Shown here: positions 1 to 7,483 of the stretch, in pieces | How the letters are laid out: every line of letters begins with the position of its first letter | How positions within the stretch are numbered: position 1 is the first letter of the stretch | Assembly (NCBI GenBank): GCA_001770725.1 | Contig: MERU01000002.1 | Span: forward strand, 372,001 to 436,000 | Direction: 5' to 3' | Length of the DNA stretch: 64,000 nt | From: Burkholderiales bacterium RIFCSPHIGHO2_01_FULL_63_240 | Lineage (GTDB): Bacteria; Pseudomonadota; Gammaproteobacteria; Burkholderiales; Burkholderiaceae_C | The notes under the pieces: generated by a model | What the model was told of the DNA's origin: nothing | Database searches by the model: none | The model's input: only the letters and a program-made list of their open reading frames with translations | Translations under genes and position numbers: made by a program

Positions 1-348
1 GTCGGCAAAACCATGCTGGAACATGAAGCCCATGTCCTTGGGTTCGTTGGGCGTGGTGCCGCCGGCCGCCACCGCCCGGCTGACGAGGTCGTTGACCTCG
101 GCCCGGCTGTCGCACGACAGCGCGATGAGCACCTCGGTGGCCTGCCTGGCGTCGCTGATCGGCAGCTTGGTGAAGCCCTTGAAGAAGGGCTCGACCAGCA
201 GCATGGCGTAGATGTTGTCGGCGATCTGCAGGCAGGCCGCGTCGTCGTTGGTGAACTGCGGGTTGAAGCTCAGGCCCAGGGCCTCGAAGAAGGCCTTCGA
301 TCGGGGCAGGTCCTTGACGGGCAGGTTGACGAAGATCTGGCGAATCAT
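1..348 (-). CDS. VOC-family (glyoxalase-fold) protein, 3' end outside window
   Basis: The 116 visible codons begin MIRQIFVNLPVKDLPRSKAF, the usual first beta-strand and helix of the VOC fold (glyoxalase I, bleomycin resistance and extradiol dioxygenase superfamily). The later stretch GFMFQHGFAD is where family members normally continue into a final GH.W motif, so only a short C-terminal piece is missing beyond position 1. The start is fixed by a strong ribosome site (GGAGGAG) just before the ATG at 348. It lies 13 bases behind the YciI-like gene on the same strand, so the two are probably co-transcribed. VOC and DGPF genes often sit together next to an ECF sigma gene, which could lie outside the window. 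The substrate cannot be told from sequence, and an enzymatic role is not certain. Confidence 0.85.
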   Translation of the reverse strand, partial: MIRQIFVNLPVKDLPRSKAFFEALGLSFNPQFTNDDAACLQIADNIYAMLLVEPFFKGFTKLPISDARQATEVLIALSCDSRAEVNDLVSRAVAAGGTTPNEPKDMGFMFQHGFAD

Positions 349-361
349 GGTGTGCTCCTCC

Positions 362-802
362 TCAAGGCTTGTTCATGGCGTCGATGGCCTTGAACTTCTC
401 CAGCGACTCGCTGGGCGTGAAGTCCTCCATCTCGTAGAGCTCTCGCACCTCGACGATGGCCTCGGCGCCTTCGCGCACGGGGTTGGGAAAGCGCCGACTC
501 CACTCCAGCGCCTCCTCGCGCGAGCGCACCTCGATCATGGTGTAGCCGGCGATCAACTCCTTGGCTTCTGCAAAAGGGCCATCGACCACGCAGCGGCTGG
601 ACGTGCCTTCGGCGCCGCCCGGGCCGTAGTGAATGCGCCAGCCGGTGCGGCTGGGCTTGAGGCCGCTGCCGTCGAGCAACACGCCTGCCTGGGCCAGCTC
701 CTCATGGTAGGCCGCCATGGCCGCCATCACGGCCGGATCCGGATCGGGTTGCACCTCGGCCTCGAACTCGGGGCAGGACTTCACGATGATCATGAAACGC
801 AT
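362..802 (-). CDS. YciI/DGPF-domain protein
   Basis: The protein has 146 residues and begins MRFMIIVKSCPEFEAEV, the typical opening of DGPF/YCII-related proteins, small ferredoxin-like-fold proteins of unknown reaction. The family hallmark is recognisable as VVDGPFAEAKELIAGY, followed by a conserved (W/S)xR..P pattern near the C-terminus. The start at 802 is preceded by AGGAG. An upstream in-frame ATG at 859 would add 19 atypical residues and is less likely. It is followed after 13 bases by the VOC gene. In many proteobacteria such pairs accompany an ECF sigma factor, and the DGPF protein is assumed to assist its regulation. That link is only inferred here. Confidence 0.9.
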   Translation of the reverse strand: MRFMIIVKSCPEFEAEVQPDPDPAVMAAMAAYHEELAQAGVLLDGSGLKPSRTGWRIHYGPGGAEGTSSRCVVDGPFAEAKELIAGYTMIEVRSREEALEWSRRFPNPVREGAEAIVEVRELYEMEDFTPSESLEKFKAIDAMNKP

Positions 803-1102
803 GGTTTTCTCCTGGGTGGTTGGGCGCACGCAGCTGGGCGGGATGCCCGGCAGTTTCATCCGCCGTCATGAGGACGACGAAGCAAGCCAGCCGAAATCGA
901 CACGAAAAACCAGGGACAAACCCTGACCCGTCAGGTTGCCTGGCTGTCGTCGAAACAAGGCGCCAGGGCCCGCGCCCCGACCGCCTTGAGCTTGCCCTGT
1001 GCCGCCAGCGACTCGGCAAAGCGCTGCATGCTGGCATGGGCCTCGGTGGGCGTTGCGTTCTGCAGGCGCGACAATGCCGTCGGCATCCTACGCCGCCTCA
1101 CC
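803..1102. other. Divergent intergenic region between YciI gene and arfB
   Basis: This stretch separates the minus-strand YciI/VOC pair from arfB and must hold promoters in both directions. The only coding candidate is a 51-codon minus-strand frame at 931-1086. An imperfect dyad CCTGAC-CC-GTCAGG lies at about 925-938. ACAATGC at about 1072 resembles a -10 element for arfB, but no convincing -35 was seen. Confidence 0.4.
931..1086 (-). CDS. Possible 51-residue hypothetical protein
   Basis: A short minus-strand frame with an ATG at 1086 encodes a peptide beginning [20 protein letters not shown] and ending [10 protein letters not shown]. About 85 percent of its third codon positions are G or C, as in real genes here, and the composition (E, H, Q, K, amphipathic helix) looks protein-like rather than the Arg/Pro-rich shadow typical of wrong frames. 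GAGG lies 8-11 bases before the ATG. It is divergent from arfB, whose ATG is only 17 bases away on the other strand. I do not recognise a family. It could equally be a relic of a longer gene or chance. Confidence 0.25.
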   Translation of the reverse strand: MPTALSRLQNATPTEAHASMQRFAESLAAQGKLKAVGARALAPCFDDSQAT

Positions 1103-1498
1103 ATGCCCCTCATCCAGGAAGACGAAGTCGAGATCACCGCCGTGCGGGCCCAGGGGGCCGGCGGGCAGAACGTCAACAAGGTGTCGACCGCCATCCACCT
1201 GCGCTTTGACATCCGGGCCTCCTCGCTGCCCGAGGACATCCAGGCCAGGCTGCTGTGCCTGAACGACCGGCGCATCACCGCCAACGGCGTCATCGTGCTC
1301 AAGGCGCAGACCCACCGCAGCCAGGACATGAACCGCAGCGAGGCCTTGCAACGCCTGCAGGAGATGGTCGACAGCGTGGCCACGGTGCCGCCCGCGCGCA
1401 AGCCCACGAAACCCACTCGCGCATCGCAGCGGCGGCGCGTGGAAGGCAAGCGTCAGCGCAGCGAGGTCAAGGCGCTGCGCGGCTCGGTTCGCGACTGA
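1103..1498 (+). CDS. arfB: Peptidyl-tRNA hydrolase ArfB (alternative ribosome-rescue factor)
   Basis: The 131-residue protein contains the release-factor signature [16 protein letters not shown], with the catalytic GGQ at residues 20-22, and ends in a Lys/Arg-rich tail (residues about 100-131, including [18 protein letters not shown]). This is the architecture of ArfB/YaeJ: the GGQ domain hydrolyses peptidyl-tRNA on ribosomes stalled without a stop codon, and the basic tail enters the empty mRNA channel. It lacks the codon-recognition domain of RF1/RF2, which excludes a normal release factor. The frame continues upstream to 986, but the start at 1103 puts the protein at the family length and N-terminus ([12 protein letters not shown]). 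No strong Shine-Dalgarno sequence precedes it. It stands alone, convergent with the response-regulator gene 10 bases downstream. Confidence 0.93.
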   Translation: MPLIQEDEVEITAVRAQGAGGQNVNKVSTAIHLRFDIRASSLPEDIQARLLCLNDRRITANGVIVLKAQTHRSQDMNRSEALQRLQEMVDSVATVPPARKPTKPTRASQRRRVEGKRQRSEVKALRGSVRD

Positions 1499-1508
1499 TC
1501 AGGCCAGG

Positions 1509-2162
1509 TCAACCGGCCGCCAGCCAGCCCGCGAGCTCTGCAGCCGACTTCACACCCAGCTTGGAAAACACGCGCGCCCGGTGCACCTCCACCGTGCGCA
1601 CAGCGATGTGCAACTCGTCGGCGATGACCTTGTTGAGCTTGCCCACGGCCACGCGCTGCATGACCTCGCGTTCGCGCTCGCTGAGGCTGGCCAGGCGGGC
1701 CTGACGCTCCAGGGCCGCGGCGTTGTCGGCCACCGAAGCCGCTTCCACCGCCATGGCCTGCTCCAGCCGGTCGACCAGGGTGTTGTCGCTGTAGGGCTTT
1801 TCCAGGAAGTCGAAGGCGCCCTTCTTGAGCGCCTCGACCACCATGGGGATGTCGCCATGGCCGCTCAGAAAAAGCACCGGGTTGGGCAACCCCAGGCCGA
1901 TCAGCGACTCGTGCAATTGCAGGCCCGAGACAGGCTCCATGCGCACGTCGAGCAGGAACACCCCACGGATCGGCCGTGGAGCCTGCTGCAGGTGGGCCAG
2001 CAGCGAGGCCGCGCCGTCGAAGGCCAGCACCGGCAGCCCCCGCGAGCCCAGCAGGAAGCTCAGCGCGTCGCGCACCACGGCATCGTCATCGACCAGGTAG
2101 ACCCAGGCCGGGCCATTGGCAACACCGAAAGCAGCAGAAGGGGAAGCGCCGGGTGCGTTCAT
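1509..2162 (-). CDS. dctR: FixJ/NarL-type response regulator, DctR-like
   Basis: The 217 residues make an N-terminal receiver domain (about 20-135) and a LuxR-type helix-turn-helix (about 153-215). The acidic pocket DDD lies at 25-27, the probable phosphorylation site is D72 in LLDVRM, and the conserved lysine is K122 in FLEKPY. The output domain carries LSEREREVM and RTVEVHRARVFSKLGV. Its start codon overlaps the stop of the sensor kinase gene (ATGA), so the two are translationally coupled. The kinase is divergent from dctP, so the pair most likely controls the adjacent TRAP transporter, as DctS/DctR do in Rhodobacter. This assignment rests on synteny. Unlike rhizobial DctD it has no AAA+ sigma-54 domain. 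Confidence 0.85.
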   Translation of the reverse strand: MNAPGASPSAAFGVANGPAWVYLVDDDAVVRDALSFLLGSRGLPVLAFDGAASLLAHLQQAPRPIRGVFLLDVRMEPVSGLQLHESLIGLGLPNPVLFLSGHGDIPMVVEALKKGAFDFLEKPYSDNTLVDRLEQAMAVEAASVADNAAALERQARLASLSEREREVMQRVAVGKLNKVIADELHIAVRTVEVHRARVFSKLGVKSAAELAGWLAAG

Positions 2163-4225
2163 GCATCGATCTCCTGTGGGGTGGGGTCACCGACGTGGTC
2201 CTCGTCATCGGACGCAGGCGGCACCAAGGGCAGGCTGAAAGAAAACGCCGCGCCACCGCCTGGCACATCGACGCAATCGAGGGCCCCGTAGTGCAACTCG
2301 ACGATGGAGCGGCAAATCGCCAGCCCCATGCCCATGCCATCGGACTTGGTGGTGAAGAACGGGGCGCACAACGTGGTCACGGTCTGCCCGTGCAGGCCCG
2401 GGCCGCTGTCGGTCACCGTCACGCGCACGAAAGACGACGCAGGCGCCCCCTCTCCCGCCGTCGCGGCATGCACGGCCTCGGCCTGGATGCGGATGCGGCG
2501 GGGCGCGTCCTGGTGCGCCATCGCGTCACAGGCGTTGCGCACGAGGTTGGCCACGACCTGCTCGATGAGCACCGGATCGGCCACGACCTGTGGCAAGCCG
2601 GAAGGCACGTCGTTGTGCACCTCCACGCCCAGTCGAGAGATCTCGCGGCGCAGCAGGCTCAGGCCCGAAGCCACCACCTCGTCGATGGCGCAGGGCTCGC
2701 GCTGGGGCTCGCGTCGCGTGAGGAACTCGCGGATGCGCTTGACGATGCGCGCGGCCTGCCCTGCCTGCTCGCCCTGGCGCTGCAGGGCCTTGAGCACGGG
2801 CTCGGGCACCTCCGGCCGGCCCGACAGCGCGTTCAGCAGGCCCGTGTTGTAGCTGGTGATGGCCGACAGCGGTTGGTTGAGCTCGTGCGCCAGCGTGGAG
2901 GCCACTTCGCCCAGCATCGTCAAGCGGGCTTGGTGGGCCACCGCCTCCATCTGGCGACGTTCGCGCTCTTCAAGGTGCTTGCGCTCGGTGATGTCCACGA
3001 TGGAGGCCATCCAGCCGATCTGCACACCCTGCGCGTCCACCAGCGGGGCCTCGTAGACCATGACCTCGACGATGCGGCCATCTCGGTGCTGCCAGCGCGA
3101 CTCATAACCCCCGCGCGGCGCCTGACCGGCCATGTTGCGCAGGTGGCGGCGCATGCTCTGATCGAGCTCGTCGGGCACCCAGTAGGGCATGGGCGGCAAC
3201 AGGCCCACCAGATCTTCAGGCTGGTAGCCCACCATGTCGGCCATGGTCTTGTTGACGTAGACCAGGCGGCCATCGAGGTCGCGGGCGCGGATGCCCACGG
3301 CCAGCGAGTCTTCCATCGCGGTTCGCCACGCGGCCTCGGTGCGCCACGCCTCTTCGGCGCGAGAGACGCTGCGCATCTGTTTGCGCAGCATGAAAGAAGC
3401 CCCGGCGATCAGCCCCAGGAAACCCAGCATCAGCGCCACCGGCAGCGTGCGCCACCAGGGCGCCACGCGTTCGTGAGAGGTCAGCTCCAGCCACACACCC
3501 GGCAAGGACGAGCCCAGCGACACGCGGTACCAGGCCAGGGTTTCATCTCGGGGGCTTTCCACGGTCGCGGCAATCACGTCGTCGCTCTGGTCCACCAGGC
3601 GGATGTCGTACTTGCTGGCCAGCCACCAGGGCACCTTCTGCCTGAGCAACGCCGCGGCGGAGAACCTCGCGACCAGCAATCCGCCAGGGTGGTCGCTCGC
3701 GCTGTGCAAGGTCACCGACAGGTGGCCCGTCAGCCCACCGTCGTCGCTCAACTGGCGCCGCGTGTCGCCCACGGCGGCGACGTCCTCGGGCTGGTGTGCC
3801 TGGATGCGGCCGTCGGGGCCCAACCATGTCACGCTGACCCAGAAGCGCCGCAGGCCATCGAGCACCACCGGGTGGCTGGCGAACACCTCTGGCCTGAGCC
3901 GACCGGCATCGATGATGTCGCCCAGCATGCGCAACTGGGCGAGCTCGCCATCGAGCCGACCGTTGATCTGCGCTTCCAGTGACAGGGCGTCCGAGATCAT
4001 TTCCTCGCGCTGGGAGGTCAGGCTGGCCTGCTCCTGGCTGCGCAGCCAGAACATCACGCCCACCACCACCAGCAGCGACAGCACCAAGGGCCAGGCCCAC
4101 AGCGTCTTGAGCGAGCGCACAGGCGAGCCGAACAGCCTCAGCCGCGGCTGAGGGGGCACAGACAAGGCAGGACGCGGCGGGACGCTGACGGGTGGACTCA
4201 CGGCACCTGGGGTAAACGAGTGCAT
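2159..4225 (-). CDS. dctS: Membrane sensor histidine kinase, DctS-like
   Basis: This is a 688-residue kinase. Transmembrane segments lie at about 42-61 and 260-280 and flank a periplasmic sensor region of about 200 residues. A PAS domain follows (about 300-415), then the HisKA dimerisation helix with phospho-acceptor H447 in AHELNQP, and the ATPase domain (N564 in NLVRNACDAM, DSGPG at 606-610, APFFTTK at 621-627, GMGMGLAI at 630-637). The periplasmic loop plus one PAS is the DctS/DctB-like layout for C4-dicarboxylate sensing. The start at 4225 was chosen over an upstream frame to 4306, because the latter would run deep into the dctP control region. The first 35 residues are unusually Pro-rich. 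It is coupled to the regulator by a 4-base overlap. Confidence 0.88.
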   Translation of the reverse strand: MHSFTPGAVSPPVSVPPRPALSVPPQPRLRLFGSPVRSLKTLWAWPLVLSLLVVVGVMFWLRSQEQASLTSQREEMISDALSLEAQINGRLDGELAQLRMLGDIIDAGRLRPEVFASHPVVLDGLRRFWVSVTWLGPDGRIQAHQPEDVAAVGDTRRQLSDDGGLTGHLSVTLHSASDHPGGLLVARFSAAALLRQKVPWWLASKYDIRLVDQSDDVIAATVESPRDETLAWYRVSLGSSLPGVWLELTSHERVAPWWRTLPVALMLGFLGLIAGASFMLRKQMRSVSRAEEAWRTEAAWRTAMEDSLAVGIRARDLDGRLVYVNKTMADMVGYQPEDLVGLLPPMPYWVPDELDQSMRRHLRNMAGQAPRGGYESRWQHRDGRIVEVMVYEAPLVDAQGVQIGWMASIVDITERKHLEERERRQMEAVAHQARLTMLGEVASTLAHELNQPLSAITSYNTGLLNALSGRPEVPEPVLKALQRQGEQAGQAARIVKRIREFLTRREPQREPCAIDEVVASGLSLLRREISRLGVEVHNDVPSGLPQVVADPVLIEQVVANLVRNACDAMAHQDAPRRIRIQAEAVHAATAGEGAPASSFVRVTVTDSGPGLHGQTVTTLCAPFFTTKSDGMGMGLAICRSIVELHYGALDCVDVPGGGAAFSFSLPLVPPASDDEDHVGDPTPQEIDA

Positions 4226-4353
4226 GGATGGCACCCAGTCTAGGCCTTCGCGGCCCTCAAACCCCTCCGCAAGGCTGTGAATGTGGATCTCCACAATCCC
4301 CCCCACAGACGGGGGTGGAGAACAATTTATCCATCACACAACGGAGACCCCTC
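4226..4353. promoter_or_regulatory. Divergent dctS/dctP control region with dyad
   Basis: This 128-base spacer holds the dyad TGTGGA-TC-TCCACA at 4282-4295. A larger inverted repeat, TCTCCAC (4288-4294) with GTGGAGA (4315-4321), overlaps it, and a C-run and G-run lie inside its loop. The repeated half-site TGTGGA/GTGGAG is a plausible operator for the adjacent FixJ-type regulator. An A/T-rich patch (ACAATTTATC, about 4322-4331) could serve as the dctP -10 region. dctP has a good ribosome site (GGAG) before its ATG. Confidence 0.5.
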
Positions 4354-5382
4354 ATGCGCTCTCGTCCCACCACCCAATCCCTGCGCCGCGGCCTGCTGGC
4401 GCTCGCCGCCACCGCAGCCCTGCTGCCCACCGCTTTCGCACAAAGCCCCATCGTCATCAAGTTCAGCCACGTGGTGGCCACCGACACCCCCAAGGGCAAG
4501 GCCGCCGAGTTCTTCGCCAAGCGCGCGGCCGAGCTCACCAAGGGCAAGGTCAAGGTCGAGGTCTACCCCAACAGCCAGCTCTACAAGGACAAGGAAGAGA
4601 TGGAAGCGCTGCAGCTGGGCTCCGTCCAGATGCTGGCGCCTTCGCTGTCGAAGTTCGCCCCCCTGGGCGTCAAGGAGTTCGAGGCGTTCGACCTGCCCTT
4701 CATCTTCGACGACTACAACGACCTGCACGCCGTCACGCAAGGCCCGGTGGGCGCCAAGCTGCTCAAGAAGCTCGAATCGCGCGGCATCACCGGCCTGGCC
4801 TACTGGGACAACGGCTTCAAGGTGATGTCGGCCAACAAGCCGCTCAAGGCCGTTGAAGACTACAAGGGCGTGAAGATGCGCATCCAGTCCTCCAAGGTGC
4901 TGGACGCCCAGATGCGCTCTGTGGGCGCCCTGCCCCAGGTGCTGGCCTTCTCTGAAACCTACCAGGCGCTGCAGACCGGCGTGGTCGATGGCACCGAGAA
5001 CCCGCCCTCCAACCTCTACACGCAAAAGATGCATGAGGTGCAGAAGCACCTGAGCGTCACCAACCACGGCTACCTGGGCTATGCCGTCGTCGTGAACAAG
5101 AAGTTCTGGGACGGTCTGCCCGCCGACATCCGCGCCGCGCTGACCAAGGCCATGGCCGAATCCACCAAGGTGGCCAACGACACTGCCTTCGCCGACAACC
5201 AGGACGCCCTGGCCAAGGTCAAGGCTGCCGGCAAGACCACCATCTACCAGCCCACCCTGGGCGAGCGCTTCCTGCTCAAGAAGGCCATGTTCCCGGTGCA
5301 CAAGCAGATGTCCTCGCGCATCGGCGAAGAAACGATCAACGAGATCTACAAGGTCACCAACTTCGATCCCACCAAGATGTGA
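4354..5382 (+). CDS. dctP: TRAP transporter substrate-binding protein DctP
   Basis: The 342-residue protein has a Sec signal peptide (RRGLLALAATAALLPTAFA, predicted cleavage after A29), then the mature start QSPIVIKFSHVVATDTPKGK typical of DctP-family solute receptors. Family features include MRIQSSKVLDAQM, with the arginine that normally holds the substrate carboxylate, and TGVVDGTENPPSNL. It captures a C4-dicarboxylate (succinate, malate or fumarate; inferred from family and the DctS/DctR neighbours) in the periplasm and delivers it to DctQM. The start at 4354 is set by the signal peptide and a GGAG site. A frame open to 4228 is ignored. It is followed by a terminator-like hairpin before dctQ. 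Confidence 0.95.
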   Translation: MRSRPTTQSLRRGLLALAATAALLPTAFAQSPIVIKFSHVVATDTPKGKAAEFFAKRAAELTKGKVKVEVYPNSQLYKDKEEMEALQLGSVQMLAPSLSKFAPLGVKEFEAFDLPFIFDDYNDLHAVTQGPVGAKLLKKLESRGITGLAYWDNGFKVMSANKPLKAVEDYKGVKMRIQSSKVLDAQMRSVGALPQVLAFSETYQALQTGVVDGTENPPSNLYTQKMHEVQKHLSVTNHGYLGYAVVVNKKFWDGLPADIRAALTKAMAESTKVANDTAFADNQDALAKVKAAGKTTIYQPTLGERFLLKKAMFPVHKQMSSRIGEETINEIYKVTNFDPTKM

Positions 5383-5405
5383 TCGACGTGGGCTGACCGC
5401 GCTGC

Positions 5406-5434
5406 AGGCCCACGCGTGACGTGGGCCTTTTTTT
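5406..5434 (+). terminator. Rho-independent terminator or attenuator between dctP and dctQ
   Basis: A perfect 9-base stem AGGCCCACG / CGTGGGCCT with loop CGTGA is followed by a run of T. It lies 23 bases after the dctP stop and 35 bases before the dctQ ATG. Partial read-through would give more binding protein than membrane subunits. Confidence 0.85.
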
Positions 5435-5469
5435 CGACACCTGTTGACCTCACCCAAGGAGAGCCCACC

Positions 5470-6075
5470 ATGAAATGGCTCGATCACCTGGAGGAGTGGC
5501 TGATCGCGACCCTGATGGGCGCCGCCACACTCATCATCTTCGTTTCCGTCGTGCACCGGTATGCATCGGGCTTGAACACCCCGCTGCAGGATTGGTTGCT
5601 GGGTCTGAACCTGGCCTGGGCCCAGGAGGCCACCATCTACCTGTTCGTCTGGATGGCCAAGTTCGGTGCAGCCTATGGCGTGCGCACGGGCATCCACGTT
5701 GGCGTGGACGTGCTGATCAACCAGCTCAAGCCCGACAACCGCAAGAAATTCGTGCTCTTCGGCTTGCTGGCAGGCGCCTTGTTCACGGGGGCCGTGGCCA
5801 CCATGGGTGCAGGCTTCGTCTGGCACAACGGCGCGAACTTCGCCTTCCACAGCTTCCTGGGCATGGACGTCTCCGAGATGATCGAAGGCCCCACCACACC
5901 AGACCTGGAGTGGCCGACCTGGATCATCTACAGCGCCATCCCCCTGGGCTCTTCGCTGATGTGCTTCCGATTCCTGCAGGTGGCCTGGAACTTCGCCAGG
6001 ACCGGTGAGCTGCCTCACCACGACCACGGACATGTGGACGGTCTGGACGAAGAAACCGAGCCCGCCAAGGCCTGA
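5470..6075 (+). CDS. dctQ: TRAP transporter small permease subunit DctQ
   Basis: This 201-residue membrane protein has four predicted hydrophobic helices (about 12-30, 45-68, 92-112 and 145-170). The AQEATIYLFVWMAKFGAAYG stretch and a following R.GIH.GVD motif are characteristic of DctQ. It forms the small integral-membrane subunit of the TRAP transporter and binds DctM. The start at 5470 has an AAGGAG site, and the frame upstream of it (to 5416) lies inside the terminator. The C-terminus (HHDHGHVDGLDEETE) is His/Asp-rich and cytoplasmic by prediction. dctM follows after 11 bases. Confidence 0.93.
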   Translation: MKWLDHLEEWLIATLMGAATLIIFVSVVHRYASGLNTPLQDWLLGLNLAWAQEATIYLFVWMAKFGAAYGVRTGIHVGVDVLINQLKPDNRKKFVLFGLLAGALFTGAVATMGAGFVWHNGANFAFHSFLGMDVSEMIEGPTTPDLEWPTWIIYSAIPLGSSLMCFRFLQVAWNFARTGELPHHDHGHVDGLDEETEPAKA

Positions 6076-6086
6076 AGGAGACATCC

Positions 6087-7367
6087 ATGAGTGGCATCAT
6101 CATTTTCACCCTGCTGCTGGTCCTCATGCTGACCGGCATGCCGATCTCCATATCGCTGGGCCTGACCGTCCTGACCTTCATCTTCGGGTTCACGGACGTG
6201 CCCATCGAGTCGGTCGCGCTCAAACTGTTCACCGGCATCGAGAAGTTCGAGATCATGGCGATCCCGTTCTTCATCCTGGCGGGCAACTTCCTCACCCACG
6301 GTGGGGTGGCCAAGCGCATGATCAACTTCGCCACCAGCATGGTCGGCCACTGGCACGGTGGCCTGGGCCTGGCCGGCGTGGTGGCCTGCGCGCTCTTCGC
6401 CGCTGTGTCGGGCTCCTCGCCTGCGACGGTGGTGGCCATCGGCTCCATCTTGCTGCCTGCAATGGTCAAGGCGGGCTTTCCGAACAAGTTCGGCGCCGGC
6501 GTGATCACCACCTCGGGCGCACTGGGCATCCTCATCCCGCCGTCCATCGTGATGGTGATGTACTCGGTGTCGACCAACACCTCGGTGGGCGCCCTGTTCA
6601 TGGCCGGTGTGATCCCGGGCCTGATGCTGGCCAGCCTTCTGGGCCTGACCACCTGGTGGCGCGCCCGCAAGTTCGGCTACCCGCGCATGCCCAAAGCGAC
6701 GTTCGCCCAACGCATCAAGGCGCTGCGCGAGTCGATGTGGGGCCTGCTGCTGATCGTCGTCGTCATGGGCGGCATTTACACCGGCCTGTTCACGCCCACC
6801 GAAGCCGCAGCCATGAGCGCCGTCTACGCCTTCATCGTGGCCGTCTTCGTGTACAAGGACATGGGCCTCAAGGACGTGCCTCGCGTGCTGCTGGCCTCGG
6901 CCAACATGAGCGCGATGCTGCTCTACATCATCACCAACGCGGTGCTGTTCAGCTTCGTGCTGGCCAACGAGAACATCCCGCAGCAATTGGCCGACTGGCT
7001 GGTGAACATGGGCCTGGGCCCGATCGCCTTCCTGCTGGTGGTCAACATCCTGCTGCTGGTGGCCGGTAACTTCATGGAGCCGTCTTCCATCGTGCTGATC
7101 ATGGCGCCCATCCTGTTCCCGGTGGCCGTCAAGCTGGGGATCGATCCGGTGCACTTCGGCATCTTGATCGTGGTGAACATGGAGGTCGGCATGTGCCACC
7201 CACCGGTGGGGCTGAACCTGTACGTGGCCTCGGGCATCACCAAGATGGGCATCACCGAGCTGACGGTCGCCGTGTGGCCGTGGCTGCTGACGATGCTGGG
7301 CTTCCTGGTGCTGGTGACGTATTACCCGCCCCTGTCGCTGTGGCTGCCCAACCTGTTGATGAAATGA
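6087..7367 (+). CDS. dctM: TRAP transporter large permease subunit DctM
   Basis: The 426 residues form roughly 11-12 membrane helices. Family hallmarks are visible: GMPISISLGLTVLTF near the start, FEIMAIPFFILAGNFL, SGSSPATVVAIGSILLPAM, GALGILIPPSIVMV and NMEVGMCHPPVGLNLYVASG near the end. DctM is the sodium-dependent transport channel of TRAP systems, in the ion-transporter superfamily. The ATG is preceded by AAGGAG and lies 11 bases after dctQ, so both are one transcript. The length equals the family norm. No clear terminator follows; the next gene is ppc on the same strand after 116 bases. Confidence 0.96.
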   Translation: MSGIIIFTLLLVLMLTGMPISISLGLTVLTFIFGFTDVPIESVALKLFTGIEKFEIMAIPFFILAGNFLTHGGVAKRMINFATSMVGHWHGGLGLAGVVACALFAAVSGSSPATVVAIGSILLPAMVKAGFPNKFGAGVITTSGALGILIPPSIVMVMYSVSTNTSVGALFMAGVIPGLMLASLLGLTTWWRARKFGYPRMPKATFAQRIKALRESMWGLLLIVVVMGGIYTGLFTPTEAAAMSAVYAFIVAVFVYKDMGLKDVPRVLLASANMSAMLLYIITNAVLFSFVLANENIPQQLADWLVNMGLGPIAFLLVVNILLLVAGNFMEPSSIVLIMAPILFPVAVKLGIDPVHFGILIVVNMEVGMCHPPVGLNLYVASGITKMGITELTVAVWPWLLTMLGFLVLVTYYPPLSLWLPNLLMK

Positions 7368-7483
7368 GTCACTGAAGCCTTGCTTTGACCCAGTTGCCGC
7401 CTCGGTCTTCCCCGCGGCGGCATGAGGGCTGGCACGATGTTTGATGCGCTCCAGCATCCATCGGCCAGCCTTCTTTTTTGCCC

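Noticed and set aside
7430..7445. Sigma-54-like site TGGCACG-N4-TTGAT before ppc
   Set aside because: The -24 half is perfect, but the invariant GC of the -12 half is GA here. No sigma-54 activator lies nearby.
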